Shown here: positions 26,704-33,142 of the stretch, one piece after another | Layout of the letters: every line of letters begins with the position of its first letter | Position numbering within the stretch: the stretch's first letter is position 1 | Source of the DNA: a virus | IMG/VR virus record: IMGVR_UViG_3300045918_000356 | Coordinates: 1 to 43,492 of that record | Length of the DNA: 43,492 bases | Strand: one strand, 5' to 3' | The notes under the pieces: generated by a model | What the model saw: only the letters and a program-made list of their open reading frames with translations | Told to the model about the DNA's origin: nothing | Databases searched by the model: none | Translations under genes and position numbers: made by a program

Positions 26704-26778
26704 TTAACGGTTTCCTGTTGTCGTTTACACGACTGACTATTTACTTAAAAATAGTATACCACTATCTTTTCTTTTTAG

Positions 26779-26813
26779 TCAATCAAAATTTCGATGATTG
26801 ATTTTTATTTTTG
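26779..26813 (+). terminator. rho-independent terminator after the lysis genes
   Basis: TCAATCA (26779-26785) pairs with TGATTGA (26795-26801), followed by TTTTTATTTTT. It separates the lysis operon from the large structured RNA. Confidence 0.85.
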
Positions 26814-26844
26814 CTATTTTCATTTGCAATATTATTTTTGGATA

Positions 26845-27420
26845 GGTGCAAAATACGGTACCCTCCATGTGGCAGTAGGAAAGTTTCATTTGATTGCCAT
26901 TTGCAACAGAACGGTTGTTCCCGACTTAAATGTCGTTACCAAAAGTGAATATTGGGTACAAAACTGATGCCGATACAGTATAAACGAGAAGTTTGATCCC
27001 ACTCATGCAAAGAAGGGATTCGGTCTTGATCCTAGCCCTTGTTATAGGACAAGCCCGTCAAGTATACGTCAATTTTTGTTGGCGTGATGCGGAACGCGGC
27101 TTACAGCGTTGGTAGGATGCTTCTGATTGGGATATTATCACACCATATTCCCTACACTGGGAAATTGGTCTCGCTGGGCAGAATTGGCGAGTAGATAGTA
27201 AGTGTAAAAACTGTACAACAAGGTATTAACAAAGCCTCCGAGAACTCAGTGGGGATAAATTAATGGTAGTCTCGTAATCGAATAATCAAACACTTGTTCG
27301 AATTTACGGGATTACTATGTCCTGCCCCACTCAAATCTAATAGGGATAGAGGTATTAGTCGTTAGTTTGTAGTAGCTTGGAAGCCCGCCATGGCTACGCA
27401 TAGAGCACACTAACACATAT
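26845..27420 (+). ncRNA. large structured noncoding RNA, ROOL/GOLLD-like candidate
   Basis: About 575 bases hold no credible ORF but many helices: GTACCC/GGGTAC (26858/26954), CGAC/GTCG (26922/26932), GATCCC/GGGATT (26995/27015), CTTGT/ACAAG (27038/27049), ACGTCAA/TTGGCGT (27066/27079), AACGC/GCGTT (27093/27106), TACACT/AGTGTA (27153/27201) enclosing CTCGC/GCGAG (27170/27187), AGTGGGG/CCCCACT (27248/27325) and GTTAGT/ACTAAC (27361/27409) enclosing GTAGC/GCTAC (27372/27393). Size, ornate multi-helix layout and a phage setting fit the ROOL and GOLLD classes of giant RNAs. The class name is inference; exact ends and strand need a covariance search. Confidence 0.65.
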
Positions 27421-27447
27421 CAAAAAAGTTAAGCGTGAAAAAGTAGA

Positions 27448-27476
27448 TTGACAACGTGAAACAGATAGTATAGATT
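27448..27476 (+). promoter_or_regulatory. dedicated promoter of the solitary-repeat RNA
   Basis: A perfect TTGACA (27448-27453), a 17-base spacer and TAGATT (27471-27476). Predicted start is near 27483. It is one of the best -35 elements in the window and drives a region with no protein gene. Confidence 0.75.
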
Positions 27477-27534
27477 GTAATATATACACAATCTGCATAC
27501 TCCGAGGGTTAACGTCTTAGAGTCCCAGATTGCG

Positions 27535-27563
27535 TAATTCCCCACACACGTGGGGGTGAACCG
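27535..27563 (+). repeat. solitary type I-E-like CRISPR repeat
   Basis: The unit has ATTCCCCAC, loop ACAC, GTGGGG, then GTGAACCG, giving a 6-bp stem (CCCCAC/GTGGGG). GTGAACCG is the 8-base handle typical of type I-E repeats with GTGTTCCCC...GTGAACCG consensus. Only the first two bases differ from common consensus. It is a single copy in the window. Confidence 0.85.
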
Positions 27564-27597
27564 CTTAATACGTCCATAGTGGAATGTAAATGTAAGT

Positions 27598-27622
27598 GTC
27601 GCTGAAAGGCGTGGATTGAAAC
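27598..27622 (+). repeat. solitary type I-C-like CRISPR repeat with shortened stem
   Basis: The unit starts GTCGC and ends GCGTGGATTGAAAC, exactly the two ends of type I-C repeats. The middle is only six bases (TGAAAG) rather than a full stem-loop, so it is 25 bases instead of about 32. The shortened stem may be decay or may be what makes it an inhibitor instead of a substrate. Confidence 0.82.
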
Positions 27623-27650
27623 ATTGATTTCTAAAAAAAATAAGCAACAA

Positions 27651-27683
27651 AAAAACCGCTAACCTTATCGGCTGGCGGTTTTT
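27651..27683. terminator. bidirectional rho-independent terminator; right copy of 40-bp repeat
   Basis: AAAAACCGC (27651-27659) pairs perfectly with GCGGTTTTT (27675-27683). It ends the repeat RNA on the plus strand and the leftward accessory operon on the minus strand. Confidence 0.9.
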
Positions 27684-27686
27684 CCT

Positions 27687-28052
27687 CTACCCCTCCAATT
27701 CCTTCAATTTATCCCTCAATTCAAGCCCTTTTTCATACTTTTCACTCTGCCATCCATGCCTATGCGCGATTAATACAGTTTGATTCATTTCATCTCCAAG
27801 CAAATCGTTATATTCCTTCATTATTTTCAAAATTTCTTTCAATCTCTCAATTTCTGCTACATACTCCTCCCTTGCATTCCGGTATCCCTCTATCGTAGCG
27901 TTGTGGATCGCGTTCTCCTCCACCAATTGTGCCTTCAATTTTTCAATTTTTTCATATTGCCACTTACATAATTTGTGCAGATCATTATTTTCATCCTTAC
28001 ATTTTTCACAGTAACAAGAATCATTGTCACACATATCGCATATTCCTTCCAT
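27687..28052 (-). CDS. Cys-rich, coiled-coil protein, 121 aa
   Basis: The start is ATG at 28052 (MEGICDMCDNDSCYCEKC), with AAGGGTGATAAGG upstream. The first 20 residues have Cys pairs (CDMC, CYCEKC) that probably bind zinc. The rest is one long coiled coil (EKIEKLKAQLVEENAI, EEYVAEIERLKEILKIMKE). It is the last gene of the leftward accessory operon. I do not recognise a family; a scaffold or nucleic-acid-binding role is possible. Confidence 0.7.
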   Translation of the reverse strand: MEGICDMCDNDSCYCEKCKDENNDLHKLCKWQYEKIEKLKAQLVEENAIHNATIEGYRNAREEYVAEIERLKEILKIMKEYNDLLGDEMNQTVLIAHRHGWQSEKYEKGLELRDKLKELEG

Positions 28053-28057
28053 CCTTA

Positions 28058-28390
28058 TCACCCTTTCACAATTTTTTTAATCCGTGCCATTATTTTTGGG
28101 CTTGCTATTTCAAATTTCATTTCCGAATACTGCCTAGGATTTGGATTAGCTGGTTCTTTGTCCTGGCATCCCTCCCTATTTAATTCATCCTGAAAAGACG
28201 CTTCTGTACACCATTTCAGTCCTCCCCATCCTATCCATTTCTCCTTAGACACTTCTACTTTATATGGCTTCCATCTTCGTCCAGTAAATCGTATAAATTC
28301 CTCTAATTGATCATCCCACGACTTGTACGAGTCCCCAAACATCATTGTGCTATGTAGACTCATATTTTCAAATGTAATCCTGACTATCAT
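28058..28390 (-). CDS. hypothetical protein, 110 aa
   Basis: The start is ATG at 28390 (MIVRITFENMSLHSTMMFGD) following GAAAGGGTGATAGGG. The protein is alpha/beta with many Trp residues (SWDDQLEEF, EKWIGWGGLKWC) and a basic helical end (SPKIMARIKKIVKG). Its leader sequence is nearly the same as that of the next gene, so the two share an expression signal. The function is unknown. Confidence 0.65.
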   Translation of the reverse strand: MIVRITFENMSLHSTMMFGDSYKSWDDQLEEFIRFTGRRWKPYKVEVSKEKWIGWGGLKWCTEASFQDELNREGCQDKEPANPNPRQYSEMKFEIASPKIMARIKKIVKG

Positions 28391-28408
28391 CCCTATCACC
28401 CTTTCAAA

Positions 28409-28960
28409 TTATTTTCTTAATATCTCTGTAATCAATACCCCACTAACTCCCCACATAGCCCAAAACACCACATTTTCCACATTAATGTATTTCTTCTTTC
28501 CCCGTTGTTTTTTACCGCCTGTAGTGATCGTGAGGATGTGGAATTTCTTCCACGTACAAGGGAAAAATATTGGCACTCCCTTATCATTGTTGAGATCCAA
28601 TAATATATGCGACATCCACCCTATCAAAGCCCCCATTACAATATTGCTATATCCATTCAATGCCCATAAAATTAACAATAGCACAGGGACTACTAATGTG
28701 TGCGTAATCCCTCTATGCTCAAATATCTTGTCATCATACTTTGTTTTTGTCTTTCGTGCCAGCATCCTACATTTGTCCCATGCCCACGATAGAGGTAATA
28801 ATAATTTTCCCGCAGATGATTGTTTTTGGTCGATGTCAGGCAGGAGTGATGCTACCCCTGCCACTATTGTACCGATAATTGCTCCTCTTGTGTTGCCCGT
28901 GATGGAGGTATAAAATAAATAACTTGTTATCCCCCCTATGATATGAGTTTGTCCGGTCAT
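28409..28960 (-). CDS. YdjM-like membrane-bound metal-dependent hydrolase
   Basis: The start is ATG at 28960 with GGAGGCAAAA upstream; a longer frame runs into the mobile element and is not used. The 183-aa protein has the family motifs MTGQTHIIGG at the front, LLPDIDQKQS, then EHRGITHTLVVPVL and IGWMSHILLDL, which supply His/Asp metal ligands. Several hydrophobic helices lie between them. DUF457/YdjM-like proteins are membrane enzymes of unclear substrate. In a phage it may alter host envelope lipids or serve superinfection control. Confidence 0.85.
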   Translation of the reverse strand: MTGQTHIIGGITSYLFYTSITGNTRGAIIGTIVAGVASLLPDIDQKQSSAGKLLLPLSWAWDKCRMLARKTKTKYDDKIFEHRGITHTLVVPVLLLILWALNGYSNIVMGALIGWMSHILLDLNNDKGVPIFFPCTWKKFHILTITTGGKKQRGKKKYINVENVVFWAMWGVSGVLITEILRK

Positions 28961-29318
28961 TTTTGCCTCCTGTATAAATGGGGGGTTTGTAGTAACGGTA
29001 CAGAAACAGCAATAGGATTTCCATTTTGTTCTTTCTTCTTGCAGAAAGGGTTTCAAGCTATTTATCAAAAATCGTCATTTATGATAAACAAAAATTTCTA
29101 AGATTTCATCACCTAAAAACGCAGTAAAATCGTTATCAAAACCTTTACCAAAAACAAATTATCATTAACCACCCTTTGAAATAACAATAAAAATCTATTA
29201 TTCCATTAATGTTCCGTTGATTTTACATATTTTTGAATTTCTATTGCCGTTTCTGTACCGTTACTACAAACCCCCCTAAATGGATTCTCTCATTTTCTTT
29301 CCTTAATTTTTCATTCAT
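28957..29318 (-). pseudogene. 19-aa ORF split by the miniature element
   Basis: Before insertion the minus strand would read MNEKLRKENERIHLYRRQK, from ATG at 29318 to TGA at 28957, with the stop overlapping the hydrolase start (ATGA). The insertion lies after codon 14. The restored frame and its coupling to the hydrolase gene suggest a real small gene was broken, possibly lowering hydrolase translation. Confidence 0.6.
28980..29276. mobile_element. miniature inverted-repeat element (Tn3-derived-like MITE)
   Basis: A 297-bp AT-rich, gene-free segment has 36-bp terminal inverted repeats (28980-29015 and 29241-29276) differing at one base. Both ends start GGGGGGTTTGTAG and then AACGGTACAGAAAC. 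A 5-bp duplication TAAAT flanks it (28975-28979 and 29277-29281). GGGG-starting repeats of about 38 bp with 5-bp target duplications are the hallmark of the Tn3 family, so a Tn3-derived miniature element is likely. Removing it restores a small ORF. Confidence 0.85.
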
Positions 29319-29369
29319 CCTTATTTCCCCCTATTGTATAATTTTTATTTAAATGCTACTGAACGCCTT

Positions 29370-29645
29370 TTATTTTGCTTCTGTGACCACCTCTACGATG
29401 TCGTAGAGGTCATTATTTTTGTCCGTTTTTGACAGTATAATGTTCGCTGGCAAGTTCAAAGATTTAAGTTTAGAAATTACTGGTTCTGCTAGATATTTAA
29501 GATCAAGTCCACCACATTGACCATATTGCAGCTGCCCATTAGCGATTTGATCAAGTTCCAACGACATCCTCGGATCAGTATTACCGCAGCCAGTCAGAGT
29601 CATAGTCAGAGTTACCAAAATTGCTAATATTATAATTTTATTCAT
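29370..29645 (-). CDS. small lipoprotein, 91 aa
   Basis: The N-terminus MNKIIILAILVTLTMTLTGC is a lipoprotein signal peptide with lipobox LTGC, so mature protein starts at Cys20. The remainder is small and soluble, with a second Cys (QYGQCGGLDLKYL) and no known domain. AAAAAGGGAG precedes the start. Phage lipoproteins of this size often act in superinfection exclusion or lysogenic conversion; an outer spanin is less likely. It lies in the leftward accessory operon. Confidence 0.8.
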   Translation of the reverse strand: MNKIIILAILVTLTMTLTGCGNTDPRMSLELDQIANGQLQYGQCGGLDLKYLAEPVISKLKSLNLPANIILSKTDKNNDLYDIVEVVTEAK

Positions 29646-29710
29646 TTTTTTTATTCTCCCTTTTTATTGTTGTTAGTCCGGAATGTCTTCACCCCATTGC
29701 TTAACTTGCA

Positions 29711-29875
29711 TTATTTCCCCTCCCTCACAAATGGATTCTCAAAATCATTTTGTTTTAGATACACTTTCTTTTTCGGCTCATTTGGTTCGTTATCGTGATT
29801 AAATTTCCCGTATACTCCCAGTATTACAAATATAATAAATATAATGGTAAAACCAATCGATGCACGACTTTTCAT
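29711..29875 (-). CDS. single-pass membrane protein, 54 aa
   Basis: MKSRASIGFTIIFIIFVILG gives one transmembrane helix, followed by a polar tail (NHDNEPNEPKKKVYLKQNDF). Its ATG overlaps the stop of the upstream gene (ATGA), so translation is coupled. A 12-codon frame (MQVKQWGEDIPD) overlaps its stop and may be chance. No family is recognised. Confidence 0.65.
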   Translation of the reverse strand: MKSRASIGFTIIFIIFVILGVYGKFNHDNEPNEPKKKVYLKQNDFENPFVREGK

Positions 29876-29982
29876 TTTTTACCCCCAATACTATCGTCCA
29901 GATTTTTACCTATGCCCAAAAATATCACAACAACTATCAATAATCCTACCGCAAATACTATCCATTCCTTGTATCCGCTCAT
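29872..29982 (-). CDS. tiny membrane protein, 36 aa
   Basis: MSGYKEWIVFAVGLLIVVVI and 16 more residues form a single membrane helix with a short C-terminus ending DDSIGGKK. Both ends overlap neighbours by four bases (ATGA). The last residues resemble the end of the upstream protein (QDSIGGGKK), suggesting a local duplication. Confidence 0.65.
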   Translation of the reverse strand: MSGYKEWIVFAVGLLIVVVIFLGIGKNLDDSIGGKK

Positions 29983-30185
29983 TTTTTACCTCCTCCAATA
30001 CTATCTTGTATGCGCCTACCCTGTTCTCCTAGCATTTCAAAATATTCGTCTTTGGGCATGCAGTTTTGGCATATATCCCCATATTTTTCCTTTGATGCCT
30101 CAGATCCATACAGGGGGCGATCTGTTTTCGCTATCGTTTTTCCACATCGTTTACATTTTGTCATAACAATTTTAATAGCCTTCAT
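29979..30185 (-). CDS. zinc-ribbon-like protein, 68 aa
   Basis: The start is ATG at 30185, six bases after GGAGGAG. CKRC (near residue 11) and CQNC (near residue 40) form a probable zinc knuckle; the C-terminus is helical and ends QDSIGGGKK. It is the first gene of the leftward operon from the divergent control region at 30.2 kb. The function is unknown; nucleic-acid or protein binding is likely. Confidence 0.7.
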   Translation of the reverse strand: MKAIKIVMTKCKRCGKTIAKTDRPLYGSEASKEKYGDICQNCMPKDEYFEMLGEQGRRIQDSIGGGKK

Positions 30186-30199
30186 TTTCATCTCCTCCA

Positions 30200-30280
30200 A
30201 ATTATTTATTAATTTAATAATAACACATATATAATATATATGCAATACATATGTACAATATATATATTTTGTGATATAAT
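30200..30280. promoter_or_regulatory. divergent promoter/operator region
   Basis: The very AT-rich region holds a rightward TATAAT at 30275-30280 with TGTACA at 30252-30257 (17-base spacer). TATATAATATATAT-type palindromes and ACATATGT lie within it. It separates the leftward accessory operon from the RHH gene at 30303, which may repress both directions. Confidence 0.5.
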
Positions 30281-30302
30281 TTATACATGGAGGTGAGAAA
30301 AA

Positions 30303-30452
30303 TTGAGGGATAAAATGAAACCAAAATTGGTAAATCTAACACCTGAACAATTAGATAAGCTTGAAGAAGAGATCAAAGGAACTGGGAAAAATGTAAGTGT
30401 AATGATAAGGGAAATAATCGATCTGTATTTCCAAAAGAAAAAGCCAAAATAA
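30303..30452 (+). CDS. ribbon-helix-helix protein, 49 aa
   Basis: The TTG start follows GGAGGTGAG. KPKLVNLTPEQLDKLEEEI, then KNVSVMIREIIDLYF, is a complete RHH unit: one strand and two helices with a short basic tail. Its size and form are CopG/ParR-like. It lies upstream of the membrane-coiled-coil gene and under a strong AT-rich promoter. Likely roles are autorepression or a partition/copy-control adaptor; sequence alone cannot decide. Confidence 0.75.
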   Translation: MRDKMKPKLVNLTPEQLDKLEEEIKGTGKNVSVMIREIIDLYFQKKKPK

Positions 30453-30576
30453 AATAGTCCTCCACCCTTTGCAAATGGAGAACTATCTTACAGCAACTAT
30501 GACGCAATCGCAATTGCAACACAAGTATACACGGAAATACGCACATTGAAAACAAAATATTGAGGAGGAACGAAAA

Positions 30577-32238
30577 ATGAAGAAACCTAATTTGGACGGA
30601 TTTAGGGCAGGACTGAAAACGGGAACCAATATTGCATTCGAAATTATTCTAGCACTCCTGACACCCTTCATAATGTTGGTAAAACACGCTAGTTTGCTAG
30701 TAGTAGTGTCATGGGTGGCTCTCGTGATGTTGTCGGGAAAATGGACGTATAATGCATTAAGTTTTAGCAACACAGCGTTTTGGGCAATTATTGGGGTGTG
30801 TGCGATCGAAGGGGCAAAGAATTGTCTCTATGCTAAGAAGTTGGATACACCCAAGAAGGACTTGAAAAAAGACATGATAGTTTATATCGTTTTTGTCACA
30901 ATAAGCATCTTAGCAAGCACAAGCGACCTGTATGGACAAGTAAACACTGCAACAAAAGATAGTTTGCTGAATAGTGTGGAGTATAAACAGGCAGAACAGA
31001 AAAAGGTGGATATTGACAAACAAATAGCAATTAAGGAAGCCAGGCTAACCGACATAAAAGCAACAAACGCTACAAAAAACACACAAAACTCTACAATGAC
31101 TACACAAATTCAAGATTACGACGCAAAAATCAAGGCGATAAATGACAAAATTACCGCCAAAAAAGGTGAACTTACCAAAACGCCTGTGACTCCGAAGACC
31201 CAACGCCTGCGAAATGACATACAAATAGAAATATCTGAACTTACTACACAACGCAAAGGGTGGGAAACGGCAAAAGGAAAGGTATCCCCTACCCTCTCAA
31301 TGGACGATAGCGAGGCGAAAACAATTATTTCGGGTATTGATGAGTTGAATAAAGAAAAGCGATCCTTGGATGTCACGGTGGACAACGCAAAAATTGAAGG
31401 TGGATTTGGAAATATTCCCGCTGCACTATCAGATTTTTTCTGGTTTGCTCACTTGTCGCTAAAAACTTGGATGTGCATATGGACAATATTTCTTTCAGCC
31501 GGGATTGAATTTGGGATGCTGAGGTTGTACAGCAAGCTGAAAAATCCCTCCGAGGAAGAAACTAGCATCGGGACCGTAATAGAAAAAGTAAAGGATGCAA
31601 TCCACAACGGGATCATGCCTGATGTTGAAGAAAGTTGGGCTAGCAAACATCATAAGAAAAAATTGGAACCTCAGCCACATGGGAAAATGACAAAGGAAGC
31701 TTTGGAAGGATTGGAACGAGATAAACCTCTCCCCTCCCCCACCACTGTGGATGTATCAAAAAAAGAAATAGACGAATCCAGATATGAAAATCCTACGCTT
31801 AATGATGGCTCTAAGGATGCAGTCGAATTGATAGACGCAAATATTAAGACTATTGAAAATCCTACGCGTAATGATTCCCCTAGCGAAAAAGCCACATTAG
31901 AATCCGAAAAGTCCACCGTAGAGTCTACGCGTAGGAATAAAGAATCGTCATTTAACTTAGCAAGTAGACGTTTCAAAATATTGGATAAACCTGCTAATAT
32001 TGATGATGGAGACTGCAAAACATATGTTGAACACATGTACAACAATCAAAAAAAAGATGGCTACAGTAAAGGGTATCAGTCGATTGCAAGGGATATAGGA
32101 TTACAAGAGGAAGCTTGCAGAAAGATCAAGTCCCTCCTAGAACAGCAAAATATCGTTAAAGTAACTGGAAAAGAAACGCAGATAATTGTAGACAAAAACA
32201 TGGCTTACAAAATCCTAAGCGGAAGAATAAAATCCTAA
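30577..32238 (+). CDS. membrane-anchored coiled-coil protein with C-terminal winged-helix-like domain
   Basis: The 553-aa protein starts after GAGGAGGAAC. It has membrane segments near 20-55, 64-80 and 100-118, a coiled coil (about 130-265, VDIDKQIAIKEARL, ITAKKGELTKTP) and another membrane helix near 288-312 (MCIWTIFLSAGIEFGML). A long disordered linker follows. Residues about 490-540 (YSKGYQSIARDIGLQEEACR, KIKSLLEQQNIVKVTGK) look like a winged helix. Short palindromes stud the 3' end of its gene and the region after it, with the stop codon inside one. It could tether phage DNA to the membrane. No known family was recognised. Confidence 0.7.
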   Translation: MKKPNLDGFRAGLKTGTNIAFEIILALLTPFIMLVKHASLLVVVSWVALVMLSGKWTYNALSFSNTAFWAIIGVCAIEGAKNCLYAKKLDTPKKDLKKDMIVYIVFVTISILASTSDLYGQVNTATKDSLLNSVEYKQAEQKKVDIDKQIAIKEARLTDIKATNATKNTQNSTMTTQIQDYDAKIKAINDKITAKKGELTKTPVTPKTQRLRNDIQIEISELTTQRKGWETAKGKVSPTLSMDDSEAKTIISGIDELNKEKRSLDVTVDNAKIEGGFGNIPAALSDFFWFAHLSLKTWMCIWTIFLSAGIEFGMLRLYSKLKNPSEEETSIGTVIEKVKDAIHNGIMPDVEESWASKHHKKKLEPQPHGKMTKEALEGLERDKPLPSPTTVDVSKKEIDESRYENPTLNDGSKDAVELIDANIKTIENPTRNDSPSEKATLESEKSTVESTRRNKESSFNLASRRFKILDKPANIDDGDCKTYVEHMYNNQKKDGYSKGYQSIARDIGLQEEACRKIKSLLEQQNIVKVTGKETQIIVDKNMAYKILSGRIKS

Positions 32239-32330
32239 GCTTAGAAACTTAAATCCTAAGCGTAGACTTATACCAAGGCTTTCCGAATTCCTACGCTTAG
32301 GATCCTAAGTAGAAAATATTTCCACTTAGA
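31791..32330. repeat. array of about nine CCTA(A/C)GC(T/G)TAGG-type palindromes
   Basis: Clear sites are at 31792 (CCTACGCTTA), 31861 (CCTACGCGTA), 31925 (CTACGCGTAG), 32214 (CCTAAGC), 32235 (CTAAGCTTAG), 32256 (CTAAGCGTAG), 32290 (CCTACGCTTAGG), 32304 (CCTAAGTAG) and about 32323 (ACTTAG). Three lie in the coding linker and encode repeated NPT(L/R)ND motifs; the rest surround the stop codon and the gap to 32361. A centromere-like or operator cluster for the neighbouring DNA-binding protein is the best reading. Confidence 0.75.
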
Positions 32331-32360
32331 AAATAAAATATAAAAAGGAGACTTATAAAA

Positions 32361-32588
32361 ATGGAAAATTTAATGGTGAAAAATGAAGTATTAGAGGTAA
32401 AAGTAGAGGTAAGCGAAGTTGAAATATTGCTGTCTAGAATTGCCAATCTCGAACAGATTATTGTCAATTTTAAACACGTTCTGGAATTTATAGTAAAGAA
32501 TGAATTATCTTGCTATTGTTCAGATAAGGAAGACGATGGAGATATTTGTCCATTCTGTGCCGCTAAGAAATTGCTGAACATAGAATAA
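32361..32588 (+). CDS. small coiled-coil/zinc-knuckle protein, 75 aa
   Basis: The start follows AAAAAGGAGACTT. Residues about 5-50 are a heptad-rich helix (EVKVEVSEVEILLSRIANLE) and the end has CYCSDKEDDGD then CPFC, a likely zinc site. It is separated from the membrane protein by the palindrome cluster, so it may be controlled by it. Function unknown. Confidence 0.7.
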   Translation: MENLMVKNEVLEVKVEVSEVEILLSRIANLEQIIVNFKHVLEFIVKNELSCYCSDKEDDGDICPFCAAKKLLNIE

Positions 32589-32592
32589 TACT

Positions 32593-32634
32593 TGTGCAAA
32601 AATTGCACATTGCTCCTCAATCGAGGGGCTTTTT
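32593..32634 (+). terminator. tandem hairpins ending the 30.3-32.6 kb unit
   Basis: TGTGCAA/TTGCACA (32593-32609) is followed by GCTCCTC/GAGGGGC (32612-32629, one G-U) and TTTTT. Confidence 0.8.
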
Positions 32635-32716
32635 CTATGCCCGGATGGCGAGGTGGGGGATAGAGGCAAAAAAAGAAGCCCCATCACTGGAGACTCTTAT
32701 TAAATATCAGCCATCC

Positions 32717-33094
32717 CTAGTCCCATAATTTATTTAGAACTAAAGATCTTACAGACGATGTCAATTTCGTATCCATTTCTAATTTTTTCTTTAAATCTTC
32801 TACTACATTAATCTTTTTATTTTCTTTTTTTCGGGTGAAAATCTCAATAGGTCCAGTGTTTTTTGGTTCTTGCAAATAATTGTACGAGATGTAGACGTCA
32901 TTTCCGTCATCCGAAAACTGGTAATGGTATCTGGAATCCAAAATGTTCTTGTCTCTCAAAAACTCATTTTTGCTTTCAGGACAAGAAAAAGTAAATTTCA
33001 TGGGTGATCTTTCCATATCGGAAACTCTACTGTCTCTTTTATCTTTGATTGCTTGCGCTTCCAACATTTCTTTCATTTTTTCAACTATTGACAT
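32717..33094 (-). CDS. hypothetical protein, 125 aa
   Basis: The start is ATG at 33094 (MSIVEKMKEMLEAQAIKDKR), preceded by GGAGGTATATTAT; the longer frame to 33139 has no signal. The middle is beta-rich (MKFTFSCPESKNEF, YHYQFSDDGNDVYISYNYL) and the end is a basic helix (KKLEMDTKLTSSVRSLVL). It is the last gene of the leftward early operon. I do not recognise it. Confidence 0.7.
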   Translation of the reverse strand: MSIVEKMKEMLEAQAIKDKRDSRVSDMERSPMKFTFSCPESKNEFLRDKNILDSRYHYQFSDDGNDVYISYNYLQEPKNTGPIEIFTRKKENKKINVVEDLKKKLEMDTKLTSSVRSLVLNKLWD

Positions 33095-33142
33095 ATAATA
33101 TACCTCCATGATCCGGGGCCTTGTTGCCCCTTCGATCATATT

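Larger units (their letters stand above)
27483..27683 (+). ncRNA. short RNA carrying two solitary CRISPR-repeat units (candidate RNA anti-CRISPR)
   Basis: The RNA of about 200 bases runs from a consensus promoter to a perfect terminator. It begins with a hairpin (CAATCTG 27489-27495 with CAGATTG 27526-27532, inner ACTC/GAGT). It then has a type I-E-like repeat (27535-27563), a spacer-length gap of 34 bases and a type I-C-like repeat (27598-27622). There are no cas genes nearby and no array. Phage solitary repeat units are known to act as RNA anti-CRISPRs by capturing Cas6/Cas5-type proteins; that role here is inference. A one-spacer mini-array is the alternative. Confidence 0.75.

Noticed and set aside
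27535-27622. A normal CRISPR array
   Set aside because: The two units belong to different repeat types and each is single; there are no further repeats, leader or cas genes.
27429-27650. Minus-strand ORF of 73 aa across the repeat RNA
   Set aside because: It has no ribosome-binding site, and its codons are explained by the RNA hairpins and CRISPR-like repeats on the other strand.
29674-29712. 12-codon frame MQVKQWGEDIPD
   Set aside because: It overlaps a stop codon neatly but is too short to support as a gene from sequence alone.
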